Positions 17,149 to 25,611 of a stretch of DNA of 64,000 nt are shown here, in pieces (position 1 is the stretch's first letter; every line of letters begins with the position of its first letter). Origin of the DNA: a bacterium (GTDB taxonomy: Bacteria > Bdellovibrionota > Bdellovibrionia > Bdellovibrionales > Bdellovibrionaceae). The notes under the pieces were generated by a model. That model was not told the DNA's origin, did not search any database, and worked only from the letters and a program-made list of their open reading frames with translations. Location: assembly GCA_019752925.1 (NCBI GenBank), contig JAIELP010000010.1, forward strand, positions 1 through 64,000, given 5' to 3'. The position numbers and the translations under genes are program-made.

Positions 17149-17934
17149 TCAATGCCGCATGACTTCTTCTAAGAAATTCTTTAGCGCTATGAAAGATCTT
17201 TCGTCGGCCTGCTGATTGTAAGCTGCACCTTTTGTGATATCATCTCCGGCAGCCTTTTCAGTAAATGAGTGAACCGCACCACTGTAAGAAATAAATTGGT
17301 AATTTACTTTATTTTCATTTAGCTCTTTAAGAAATTGCATAACTTCATCTACCGGAACAAACGGATCGATAGCCCCGTGCTGAACTAAGATTTTTGTTTT
17401 AATACTTTTAGCATCGTCAGCTTTAGCAGATGCTAAACCGCCATGGAAGCTAATAGCGCCTGTTATAGGTAAGCCTACACGAGCCATATCTAATGCCACA
17501 GTACCGCCAAAGCAGTAGCCCATAGCCGCAATTTTATTGGCATCAACTAATTTATTACTAGCTAAAGTATTAAATGCTGCTGTTGCACGTGTGCGCATTT
17601 CTTTGCGTTCTCCTGCTTTATATTTTCCAGCTAAAGCTCCCGCCTCTTTTGCATCTTTCGGACGAATACCTTTTCCGTAAATATCCGCTACAAAAGCCAC
17701 GTAGCCTAATTTGGCCAATTGTTCGGCCCTCATCATGACAAACTCACCCACTCCCATCCAGTTATGAACAATAACAACACCTGGAAGTTTTTTATTTTTT
17801 TTAACAAAAGCTGTGTCGTATACAACAGCTCCTTCTAAAACAGCATCCCCGTCTTTATACTCAACAGTTTCTGTTTTGATTTTGGCAAATGCCGTACTTG
17901 ATAGAAACAAGATAGCGCTCAGTAAAATCTTCAT
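17149..17934 (-). CDS. secreted dienelactone hydrolase family protein
   Basis: The 261-residue alpha/beta hydrolase has a signal peptide (MKILLSAILFLSSTAFA) and the dienelactone hydrolase pattern: VVIVHNWMGVGEF, GYCFGG with the nucleophilic Cys, an Asp in GAIDPFVP and a His in GAVHSFT. Export to the periplasm argues against chloroaromatic breakdown and for a general esterase or carboxylester hydrolase role. The gene lies 17 bp downstream of lgt on the same strand and may be co-transcribed. Confidence 0.88.
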   Translation of the reverse strand: MKILLSAILFLSSTAFAKIKTETVEYKDGDAVLEGAVVYDTAFVKKNKKLPGVVIVHNWMGVGEFVMMRAEQLAKLGYVAFVADIYGKGIRPKDAKEAGALAGKYKAGERKEMRTRATAAFNTLASNKLVDANKIAAMGYCFGGTVALDMARVGLPITGAISFHGGLASAKADDAKSIKTKILVQHGAIDPFVPVDEVMQFLKELNENKVNYQFISYSGAVHSFTEKAAGDDITKGAAYNQQADERSFIALKNFLEEVMRH

Positions 17935-17951
17935 ATTATCTCCTTTATGAC

Positions 17952-19034
17952 TTATCTTCTGCCTACTTTAACACTCTGTCCGCGCTGCCAGCCAAATACA
18001 GTTTGTGATTGTGTACGGCTCCAGTAAAACATTAATATAGCACCAACAACAAATAAACCCACACTCAACCATTGACCACGAGTCAAACCGAACAACTGAT
18101 AACCGATTTGCAAATCTGGCTCTCTGAACTGTTCGTTGAAAATTCTCGAAACTGCATACACCATAGCAAAACTAGCAGCTACAAATCCAGGTTTACGTGA
18201 TTTACGCGCTAAGAAAAATAGAACGACGAACGAAAAAAGACCCTCAGTTAAAGAGGCCAGTAACTGCGAAGGATAACGGGCGTCCAAAACTGGTGCGATC
18301 ACTTCTTTAAGTGCTGTATTTCCATTTTGTATTTCATGAATTATTTTGTACAGAGTTGTATAAACTTGTTCACGCGCTGCGGGATCTTTTGTAAAATTTG
18401 CGAGCCACTCACTCCACTGACTTTGCGCAATTCCTAATTTTTGCACACTTTCAGTTAAAGTTGCTAAACGATCAAACTGATAACTGGGCCAGTTAATGAT
18501 ATCAGTTGGAAATTTAACTGCGTACGAAAAGCCTTCGGGTGCTATACGACCCACTAATTCACCGTTTATGAAATTTGCAATACGACCGAAGAAAAATCCG
18601 ATCGGACCAGTGATGGCCGCCAGGTCCAACAAGTACGCATAATTAAGGCCGTGCTTACGAGCAAATAGAATACTGGCAATAATAACACCTAGTACGCCAC
18701 CATGGCTGGCCATGCCGCCTTCGTTAACAGCCAACACGCCCCAGAAGGGAATGCTCGATTTAAAACTGAAAAACAAATTTGGATCATAGAATATGCAGTA
18801 GCCTAGGCGCCCACCAGCTAAAACACCGATCGCTGCATAGGTAATATAATCACCAACCATGTTTGCATTTAATCCTGCGCGCTGACGCCCCGCAAGCCAT
18901 ACAATCAGTTGGTAAGCGCAGATAAAACCCAACATATACGAAAACCCGTACCAACGGAAACCAAACTGATCGCCCCATAAAGCGGTTTCAGGTAGTTTTA
19001 AAATAAATGGGCTTAAATCGTGAACATAAGACAT
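17952..19034 (-). CDS. lgt: prolipoprotein diacylglyceryl transferase
   Basis: The 360-residue membrane enzyme transfers diacylglycerol from phosphatidylglycerol to the lipobox Cys of prolipoproteins. It has the Lgt signature GRIANFINGELVGR, GGMASHGGVLG, and the late RIFNEQFREPD segment, with about seven membrane helices. GGAGAG precedes the ATG. It is about 70 residues longer than usual because of an extra stretch of roughly residues 175-245, between GELVGR with the loop after it and the lipid-binding C-terminal helices. Confidence 0.95.
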   Translation of the reverse strand: MSYVHDLSPFILKLPETALWGDQFGFRWYGFSYMLGFICAYQLIVWLAGRQRAGLNANMVGDYITYAAIGVLAGGRLGYCIFYDPNLFFSFKSSIPFWGVLAVNEGGMASHGGVLGVIIASILFARKHGLNYAYLLDLAAITGPIGFFFGRIANFINGELVGRIAPEGFSYAVKFPTDIINWPSYQFDRLATLTESVQKLGIAQSQWSEWLANFTKDPAAREQVYTTLYKIIHEIQNGNTALKEVIAPVLDARYPSQLLASLTEGLFSFVVLFFLARKSRKPGFVAASFAMVYAVSRIFNEQFREPDLQIGYQLFGLTRGQWLSVGLFVVGAILMFYWSRTQSQTVFGWQRGQSVKVGRR

Positions 19035-19121
19035 AAACTCTCCGTTTAAAATTCAATTTGGAATTGTTATCAGCATATCTTTGCTTGGCTTAGGAAATTG
19101 GTCAATGGTACAAATAGGCCC

Positions 19122-20054
19122 ATGAGTACAAAAAAAGTTTCTGACATATTTAATCCGGAAAGATGGAACGAAGTTAAAGGCTTCGATTTTACTGATATTA
19201 CCTACCACCGTGCAGTCGATCAGGGCACCGTGCGTATTGCGTTTAATAGACCCGAAGTGCGCAATGCTTTCCGACCAAAAACAGTTGATGAATTGTCCAC
19301 AGCATTAGAGCACGCACGCATCAGTGCCGATGTTGGTGTTGTTCTTATAACAGGAAATGGCCCCTCACCCAAAGATGGCGGATGGGCTTTCTGCTCGGGC
19401 GGCGATCAACGCATCCGCGGTAAAGACGGCTACAAATATGAAGGAGCTGATAATAACGGAACCGGCTTAAGCGAACAAAATAAAGTTGATTTAGCTAAAT
19501 TAGGTCGCTTACACATTTTAGAAGTTCAAAGACAAATACGTTTTATGCCAAAAGTAGTGATGGCCGTAGTACCCGGCTGGGCCGTTGGCGGCGGACACTC
19601 TTTGCATGTCGTTTGCGATATGACGATTGCATCTAAAGAACATGCCATTTTCAAACAAACTGATCCAGATGTAGCTAGCTTTGACTCCGGTTACGGTTCG
19701 GCTTATTTAGCACGACAAGTAGGACAGAAAAAAGCCCGTGAAATTTTCTTTTTAGGACGCAACTATGATGCAAATACCGCTTATCAAATGGGCATGGTGA
19801 ATGAAGTTGTAGATCACAAGAATTTAGAAAACGTGGCGCTGGAATGGGCCGCTGAAATGAACAAAAAGTCGCCTACTGCTATGCGTATGCTGAAATACGG
19901 ATTTAATATGATTGATGACGGTTTAGTTGGCCAGCAATTATTTGCCGGCGAAGCAACACGTTTAGCCTATGGAACTGAAGAAGCTCAAGAAGGACGTAAT
20001 TCTTTCGTTGAAAAGCGTGATAAAGATTTTAAAAAATTTCCTTGGCACTACTAA
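19122..20054 (+). CDS. menB: 1,4-dihydroxy-2-naphthoyl-CoA synthase
   Basis: About 310 residues from the ATG at 19122; a TTG eight codons upstream is the longer option. The crotonase fold is marked by FNRPEVRNAFRPKTVDEL, AFCSGGDQRIRGKDGY, which is diagnostic of MenB, GWAVGGGHSLHVVCDMTIA and the C-terminal KFPWHY. It closes the second ring of the menaquinone precursor from o-succinylbenzoyl-CoA. No other men genes are adjacent. The presence of MenB implies menaquinone-based respiration. Confidence 0.95.
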   Translation: MSTKKVSDIFNPERWNEVKGFDFTDITYHRAVDQGTVRIAFNRPEVRNAFRPKTVDELSTALEHARISADVGVVLITGNGPSPKDGGWAFCSGGDQRIRGKDGYKYEGADNNGTGLSEQNKVDLAKLGRLHILEVQRQIRFMPKVVMAVVPGWAVGGGHSLHVVCDMTIASKEHAIFKQTDPDVASFDSGYGSAYLARQVGQKKAREIFFLGRNYDANTAYQMGMVNEVVDHKNLENVALEWAAEMNKKSPTAMRMLKYGFNMIDDGLVGQQLFAGEATRLAYGTEEAQEGRNSFVEKRDKDFKKFPWHY

Positions 20055-20055
20055 G

Positions 20056-20670
20056 TTATTGAGGCGGCATGTAGTCGTACATCGACGACAAATTATTGAG
20101 ATGATAAATATTGTTGACCGTTCCTACAATTATAAATGAAACGAGCTCAAACTTAAAACAAAATCTTAAAAAGCTGGATTTTGTTTTCGAAGAGCGTAAG
20201 TAATAATAAGAAACTGCAAAAAATAATGTAATGACTCCCGTTATATAACGAAGCACCAAAAGAGTGGTAATCGTATTGTAATATCTCATCACCAAGAAGT
20301 AATAAATCACAAATAATATAAAAAATGGAACCGAAATACTGTGGCTTAAAAAATCAATAATATGTTCTTTAAGCCATTGACTGAATGAATGTAGTTTAAG
20401 TGTTTGACTGATTTCGTCACTGGCGAATATAAAATTTTGCGCTTTGTTACCGAATTGATCTTTATCTTCCAGAATAAACATACCTTTTGTTTTTAAAGGC
20501 ACCAGCGACAATTCACCGCCTGTTTTATGCGAGTGACTTTTAAAATCTATCGCTTGCTTGAACTTATACAATGGGTGATCCGCAAATAGAGAAATCCTTC
20601 CTGTTAACGAATTAATCTTAATAAAAAATTGTTCATCAGTTTTAAGCAATTCTAAATGCTTTGGCCCCAT
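20056..20670 (-). CDS. membrane protein of unknown function
   Basis: The 204-residue product has an N-terminal soluble part of about 110 residues rich in beta-type residues (FILEDKDQFGNKAQNFIF) and then three hydrophobic segments (about 112-132, 136-158 and 175-190) with short loops. I recognise no family. It converges on menB with a single base between the stop codons. It lacks a signal peptide, so the N-terminal part is probably cytosolic. Confidence 0.6.
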   Translation of the reverse strand: MGPKHLELLKTDEQFFIKINSLTGRISLFADHPLYKFKQAIDFKSHSHKTGGELSLVPLKTKGMFILEDKDQFGNKAQNFIFASDEISQTLKLHSFSQWLKEHIIDFLSHSISVPFFILFVIYYFLVMRYYNTITTLLVLRYITGVITLFFAVSYYYLRSSKTKSSFLRFCFKFELVSFIIVGTVNNIYHLNNLSSMYDYMPPQ

Positions 20671-20796
20671 AACCTATTATCGGGCTTTTTAATCTTTATT
20701 TGAAATGAATTTGCACAAAAACCACATCTTTAATACCAATGTGAGACATTATCTTCATATTCCTATCTACCATCAAATACATGTTAAAATTGAAGC

Positions 20797-21561
20797 ATGA
20801 AAACACTCATTTTACTTACAATAGTGACTCTTTTTGTAACAGCTGAAACTCAGGCTCAAAGCTCATCTGGCTCCGGAGGCTCAAGACCATGGCTACTTTC
20901 ACAGTCAGCAGCCGCTCGCGAATCAAAAAGATTTACTTTGCAAGAATGGCTTGAAAATAAAGAGCGCCGAAACATGATGGATATGTGGCTCAGCATGAAT
21001 ACACCTACTCCGTACGAATTTGTTATCGGCGGATCACTGCAAAGTTACCGTTTGGACACGACAACAGGAGGAGTTAACACTTCGCAATCCTATAACACGA
21101 TTAATGGCGAAGTTTCGGCCTATGCAAAATTCATAGGTTTAAGTTTAGAACACACCAATAATGCAGAAGAGAAATTTAACGACACCACCGGTATTTTTAA
21201 CCTGAGAGTTTTCGGTAATACCGTACAAGGCTCACATCTAACTTTACATTATGGTCTACGCACACGCACGGCAAACAACGGCAGCTATCGCTTAAATCAG
21301 ACTTTTCCGGCAGTCACTTTACAACTTTATATTATGAAGTATTTTGGTATTCAAGGTAACTACCGCGGATTTACGCCAGTAACGGAATCTTTTTACGGTG
21401 AAACTTCCGCTGACGAATTAACCTATGGTGCCTTCATCGAATACGGGGCACTTAGGTTATTCGGAGATGTTTATCAAGAACGCCAAAACTCAAAACTGAA
21501 TAATGTGGAAACAAATTACAAACGCGAAGGCGCGCGGGTCGGGCTCAAACTCTATTTCTAA
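20797..21561 (+). CDS. outer-membrane beta-barrel-like protein
   Basis: The 254-residue product has a signal peptide (MKTLILLTIVTLFVTAETQAQ), a Ser/Gly-rich linker, a short helical region (FTLQEWLENKERRNMMDMWL) and then alternating strand-like segments (YEFVIGGSLQSYRL, ISLE-type and TLHYGLRTRT repeats) ending in a terminal Phe (GLKLYF), as in outer-membrane barrels. The function is unknown. Its stop codon is directly followed by the second copy of the 24-nt repeat. Confidence 0.7.
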   Translation: MKTLILLTIVTLFVTAETQAQSSSGSGGSRPWLLSQSAAARESKRFTLQEWLENKERRNMMDMWLSMNTPTPYEFVIGGSLQSYRLDTTTGGVNTSQSYNTINGEVSAYAKFIGLSLEHTNNAEEKFNDTTGIFNLRVFGNTVQGSHLTLHYGLRTRTANNGSYRLNQTFPAVTLQLYIMKYFGIQGNYRGFTPVTESFYGETSADELTYGAFIEYGALRLFGDVYQERQNSKLNNVETNYKREGARVGLKLYF

Positions 21562-21584
21562 AATGTACGCCGTACTTTTTTTCC
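21561..21584 (+). repeat. 24-nt repeat copy 2, at the end of the beta-barrel gene
   Basis: TGTACGCCGTAC followed by seven T residues begins at the last base of the stop codon of the upstream gene. It matches copy 1 (223..246, opposite orientation) in 23 of 24 bases. A weak GTAC-GCC-GTAC stem before the T-run is compatible with a small terminator. Confidence 0.5.
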
Positions 21585-21647
21585 AATAACTATAAATAAT
21601 TGATTTTTTAGAGCCGCATCTTCAACGGATTGAATTTGTGGCTGTAT

Positions 21648-22865
21648 TTATTTTTTTTCTAACACAGCGGCGTAGAAGCCGTCGAATTTATCGATATGGG
21701 GCCACACACGCATTTCTTTTAACAACGTCCAACCTTTACCGGCTTCGCTGTTTAAGAACCACTTCACCTGCTCTTCATTTTCTCGGTGTAAAATACTACA
21801 AGTGGCGTAAACCATTTTTCCGCCCGCTTTGCACATCTGTGAATAACCGCTGATGATTTCGCGCTGTAATGTAATTAAACGGTCAACTTCTTCCTGAGTT
21901 AGTTTCCACTTAGTATCAGGATTACGACGGATAACGCCCAAACCCGAACAAGGAACATCAAGTAGTACACGGTCAAAGCTATTTTCCATACGCTTAACGG
22001 TTTTGGAATTTTCAATTAACTTAGTTTCTAAAATATCTACACCGGCACGCGAACAACGATTGCGAAGCTCTTTTAGTTTCCAATCGTGCACATCCATGGC
22101 AATGATCTTGCCTTTGTTCTTCATCATGGCCGCCAGGTGCAGAGATTTTCCTCCGGCACCTGCACAGGCATCCATTACGCGTAAGCCCGGCTGCACATCT
22201 AATAACGGCGCCACCAACTGAGAAGCCGCATCCTGCATTTCAAACTTGCCGTCTTTAAAAGGCTTAGTAATAAAAACATTCTGACGTTCTTTCAATTTCA
22301 GGCAATTTGAAAGATCAAATTTTTTAATTTTCAGAGTTTCAACATGGATATCTTCCTGAGCTAATTCTTTTGCAAGCTGTTCTGGTGTGGTTTTTAAAGT
22401 ATTAGTGCGAAGAAATACTTCAGCCGGTTCATTCAGATTTTTCATAATCTCAGGCCAGTCATTTTTAAATTCGCCTTCGCCTAACTTTACTAACCAGTCC
22501 GGAAAAGAATACTCAACCGCTAATGGCTTTTGAGATCTGTTTTTTGCAACAACTTCCGAATGCTTTAAGTTATCAAACTCTTCCCAGTCAGGAAGCGGAT
22601 AATCACGTAAAAGATAATAGGCACCGATCATTTCCCAAATTTGATCAGATCCTGCCACATACTCTAAACGTCTTTTGTGACGTACAATTTCGTAAACACT
22701 TTCAGCGAAAAGCCTTCGGTCGCGCGCGCCCCATTTTTTATTATTGTAGAAATATTTATCGATCACCCGGTCTGCGTATTTACCTTTTTCGAAAACTTCG
22801 GTTAAAGCCTGAGAAAGAGAATTAACCAGATGGTAGTGTAAAGTTTTTTTCAAGAGACTCTCCAA
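21648..22865 (-). CDS. RsmB-like rRNA cytosine-5 methyltransferase
   Basis: The 405-residue protein is a NOL1/NOP2/Sun family methyltransferase: MQDAASQLVAPLLDVQPG, SAM loop MDACAGAGGKSLHLA, LLDVPCSGLGVIRRNPDTKW with one conserved Cys, and YATCSI with the catalytic Cys. It would methylate C5 of a cytidine in rRNA, as RsmB does at 16S C967. The N-terminal 150 residues are divergent, and a NusB-like domain is not obvious, so RsmB itself versus a paralogue is open. Confidence 0.88.
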   Translation of the reverse strand: MESLLKKTLHYHLVNSLSQALTEVFEKGKYADRVIDKYFYNNKKWGARDRRLFAESVYEIVRHKRRLEYVAGSDQIWEMIGAYYLLRDYPLPDWEEFDNLKHSEVVAKNRSQKPLAVEYSFPDWLVKLGEGEFKNDWPEIMKNLNEPAEVFLRTNTLKTTPEQLAKELAQEDIHVETLKIKKFDLSNCLKLKERQNVFITKPFKDGKFEMQDAASQLVAPLLDVQPGLRVMDACAGAGGKSLHLAAMMKNKGKIIAMDVHDWKLKELRNRCSRAGVDILETKLIENSKTVKRMENSFDRVLLDVPCSGLGVIRRNPDTKWKLTQEEVDRLITLQREIISGYSQMCKAGGKMVYATCSILHRENEEQVKWFLNSEAGKGWTLLKEMRVWPHIDKFDGFYAAVLEKK

Positions 22866-22885
22866 GTATTACGAAATATTTCAAC

Positions 22886-23551
22886 TCAGAAAGAAAAGAT
22901 CGCTCCCGCGCTCATATACGTTCCGTTCAGTTGCCCATCAGAAGTCAGCTGAAGATGGTTTTTCATACCGCCCTCTAAATAGAAGCCTGTACTACCAAAT
23001 AAATCAAAGATGCGTAAGCCTAAAAATAACTGATAGTCTAAAGTGACTGGAGATTCGTTAGGTAACTGTGTAAAAAACACACCCGGCCCAGCAGCCGCAC
23101 CGAAGTACAGAGGGAATTTCGAGCCCGCATCCGGCAGAATAGCCGCATACATAAAACTCATTTTATTGGCTCTTTGCGATTGAGCTTCGTATTCGGTGTA
23201 CGCAACTTTTAATGCGTAATCGATATAGTTTGTTGAGTCCAATCGGTAAGTCATATCCACACCGTACTTACCTATGTCTTCTTGTTTGTTTATAGTTCCC
23301 CAGTTGTAGGCTTCTGTTTTTGTAAACAAACTTCCGCCGAACATCAAATAACGCTCGCCCGCAGAAATGGAACCATCTTCTGAAGCTGTATAACGAGTTT
23401 GTTTTTGAGCATCGGGATTTTGCTGGAAATACTTGGCAGCAGCGGCTCTGCCTACTTTTGGCGCACCAGCTGCCAGGGCAAAGTCTGAGCTTAGAAAGCC
23501 AATATGTAAAATTGACACTATAAGAATTGGTTTACATAGCCTAAAAAGCAT
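22886..23551 (-). CDS. outer-membrane beta-barrel-like protein
   Basis: The 221-residue product has a signal peptide (after a Met-Leu-Phe-Arg start, cleavage near DFALAAG) and strand-rich sequence: YLMFGGSLFTKTEAY, YRLDSTNYIDYALKVAYTEY, LYFGAAAGPGVFF, FYLEGGMKNHLQL, ending in GAIFSF with the terminal Phe of outer-membrane barrels. The family is not recognised. It is immediately upstream of the rsmB-like gene (20 bp), on the same strand, and divergent from nrdR. Confidence 0.65.
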   Translation of the reverse strand: MLFRLCKPILIVSILHIGFLSSDFALAAGAPKVGRAAAAKYFQQNPDAQKQTRYTASEDGSISAGERYLMFGGSLFTKTEAYNWGTINKQEDIGKYGVDMTYRLDSTNYIDYALKVAYTEYEAQSQRANKMSFMYAAILPDAGSKFPLYFGAAAGPGVFFTQLPNESPVTLDYQLFLGLRIFDLFGSTGFYLEGGMKNHLQLTSDGQLNGTYMSAGAIFSF

Positions 23552-23648
23552 TAGAACTCCCAGTAATTTATGCTACGCGCAAGTTTCGATTTTTGCAAAC
23601 TGAGTTGATTGACCCTGACTTTAGCCTCACCTACTTTAAAAGATAACT

Positions 23649-24182
23649 ATGAAGTGCCCTTTCTGCGGTCATTCAGAAGACAAAGTTTTAGATACCAGAG
23701 TTCAAAAAGACGGTGGAATCAGACGGCGTCGCGAATGCTTATCATGTAAATCCCGTTATTCAACTCATGAAACAGTTATGTTGAGTTATCCGTTTATTAT
23801 TAAAAAAGACGGAAGACGTGAACCTTACAGCAAAGAAAAATTAATACGCGGAATGCAGGCTTCATGTCAGAAAAGACCAGTGAGTTTAGCGCAAGTTGAG
23901 GCCGCAGTTGAAAGAATTTCGGCTTGGCTCATTACCCGTGGTGAAGGCGAAGTCTCTTCAAAAATTATCGGCCGCCGAGTCATGGCTGAACTTAAACAAT
24001 TAGACGACGTAGCTTACGTACGCTTTGCAAGTGTTTACAGAACTTTCAAGGACGTTCAGGAATTTGTTGAAAAATTAGAAGATGACGAACTCGTTGATAT
24101 GATTGAAACAACGGGACCGCAATTAACTTTAACTGCAATCCCTCAAAACAAAACCGAAAAAGACTACAGCGGCAATAATTAA
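23649..24182 (+). CDS. nrdR: transcriptional repressor NrdR
   Basis: The 177-residue regulator has the N-terminal zinc ribbon (CPFC near residue 3, CLSC near 31) with the basic RRRREC turn, and an ATP-cone domain (IIKKDGRREPYSKEKLIRGM). NrdR represses ribonucleotide reductase genes in response to the ATP/dATP state. It is first in a run with nusB, as is common in many bacteria. A weak promoter candidate, TTGACC at 23609-23614 with TACTTT 17 bases later, lies just upstream. Confidence 0.95.
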   Translation: MKCPFCGHSEDKVLDTRVQKDGGIRRRRECLSCKSRYSTHETVMLSYPFIIKKDGRREPYSKEKLIRGMQASCQKRPVSLAQVEAAVERISAWLITRGEGEVSSKIIGRRVMAELKQLDDVAYVRFASVYRTFKDVQEFVEKLEDDELVDMIETTGPQLTLTAIPQNKTEKDYSGNN

Positions 24183-24200
24183 TACATCAAGGACTACAAC

Positions 24201-24602
24201 ATGAGACGACTTTCCCGCGAAATCGCATTACAAGTTTTATTTCAAATTGAATACGCTCCCCAAATTTCTTTCGATGAAATGCTGGCGCTTTTTGAAGATA
24301 AAAAAGATATGGCCGCAATCAAGTACGCTGACGAAATTATCCGTGGAGTACAAGCCCAAAAAATGAAAATCGATGACCGAATCCAAGAAGCCAGCCGTCA
24401 CTGGAAAATTGAAAGAATGGGCGGAGTTGACCGTAATATCTTACGCTTAGCCACTTTCGAAATGTTTCATGCGCAGGAAATGATCGAACCTAAAATTGCG
24501 ATCAATGAAGCCATTGAAATTGCAAAAATTTTCGGTTCGCAGGAATCAGCCTCTTTTGTAAATGGTATTTTAGATCAGGTTGTAAGAAATGAGCGCAAGT
24601 AG
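24201..24602 (+). CDS. nusB: transcription antitermination factor NusB
   Basis: The 133-residue all-helical protein starts RRLSREIALQVLFQIEY and ends with the family pattern ERMGGVDRNILRLATFEM, INEAIEIAKIFGSQESASFVNGILD. NusB with NusE forms the antitermination complex that supports rRNA transcription. It follows nrdR by 18 bp, and its 3' end overlaps the next gene by 14 bp. Confidence 0.95.
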   Translation: MRRLSREIALQVLFQIEYAPQISFDEMLALFEDKKDMAAIKYADEIIRGVQAQKMKIDDRIQEASRHWKIERMGGVDRNILRLATFEMFHAQEMIEPKIAINEAIEIAKIFGSQESASFVNGILDQVVRNERK

Positions 24603-25029
24603 CATTTCTGAAAATGATGCCTTCAACGAAGGCGCCAAACTTTGGATTATCAAAAACGATCCAAATCTGAACTGGTGGAAAAAATTAGATATCCACTCAA
24701 AGTACCTACTTTCTGAAAACTATTTAAAAAAAGAACGCTCGACTGTGTTTGAGTTGCAGACAATTATCAATGCTACAAATCTGAAAATTTCAAAAAGTTC
24801 ATTAGCCCAAAACCATCTTTTACTGGGCACCGAAGACCATTTTTTAAACAAATGGATACTCCTCTGGAGTGACCTAAATGAAACCGAATTAGCAGACCTT
24901 ATTTGCGAAACAACTTCACAACTAAAGACCGACACAATTCGCTTATTTTCAAATTCTGAAATTCTTAAAAAATTACAAACCCGCCCAACGGCTAGTTCGC
25001 TTAATATATCGTATATCGAAAATACCTAA
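24589..25029 (+). CDS. conserved-looking protein of unknown function
   Basis: The 146-residue soluble protein shows no signal peptide or membrane segment. It is mostly helical by appearance, with a Trp-rich start (KLWIIKND, NLNWWKKLD) and hydrophobic spacing typical of a folded protein. It overlaps nusB by 14 bp and is followed by another unknown and then ppsR, so it sits within an apparent nrdR-nusB-ppsR operon. No family is recognised and no function is claimed. Confidence 0.7.
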   Translation: MSASSISENDAFNEGAKLWIIKNDPNLNWWKKLDIHSKYLLSENYLKKERSTVFELQTIINATNLKISKSSLAQNHLLLGTEDHFLNKWILLWSDLNETELADLICETTSQLKTDTIRLFSNSEILKKLQTRPTASSLNISYIENT

Positions 25030-25068
25030 CGCTATATAGTTAATGTTGAGACTTTAACTAAGGTATTT

Positions 25069-25611
25069 ATGTTTAAAAAAATGAACTCAAAACTTGAAGC
25101 ACTGTTTGAACAAAAACCTGATATTCTGGCCCACCCTGAATACAATCTCAATGAAACTCAAAAAACTTTTCAGATTATCAACAACAATCAATTAATCGAA
25201 AACTTAAGTTATGTTTTTGAAGGCGAAGTGACTCAGCAAAATTTGGAATCGCTCTTTTTGCAATTATCTTCGTATTTTGAAATAGGTTTTTTAATGCAAA
25301 AAACCACTAAAGCCGACTACAAAATGCAAAGCGCATTTGTTTACGCAAAAAAAATAAATAGCACCAAAGAGTACCCTAGCATGCGTCTGCCTGTATCACC
25401 GGTATTTCATATTTTAAAAACTCCTGCAGTTTCTTTTCTTAAAAAATTTAATATGCAAACACTAGATCCATCTAACAAAATGGATGCCTATCTTTTAGCT
25501 ATCAGTCCGACTCAAAGTATTGTTTTAATTACCTTGATGGCAGAGCCTTGGGCTGGTCTTAAAATACACACCTTGCAAAACACATTGATGAAGATCAATT
25601 TTAATTTATGA
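25069..25611 (+). CDS. protein of unknown function upstream of ppsR
   Basis: The 180-residue protein has no signal peptide. A helical N-terminus (MNSKLEALFEQKP) leads to a mixed region with strands near FEIGFLMQKTTKADYKM and a C-terminal segment SIVLITLMAEPWAGLKIHTLQ. Its last codon overlaps the start of ppsR (ATGA), which suggests coupled translation and perhaps physical association with the PpsR protein. The fold may resemble a small sensor (PAS/GAF-like) domain, but I cannot show it. Confidence 0.65.
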   Translation: MFKKMNSKLEALFEQKPDILAHPEYNLNETQKTFQIINNNQLIENLSYVFEGEVTQQNLESLFLQLSSYFEIGFLMQKTTKADYKMQSAFVYAKKINSTKEYPSMRLPVSPVFHILKTPAVSFLKKFNMQTLDPSNKMDAYLLAISPTQSIVLITLMAEPWAGLKIHTLQNTLMKINFNL

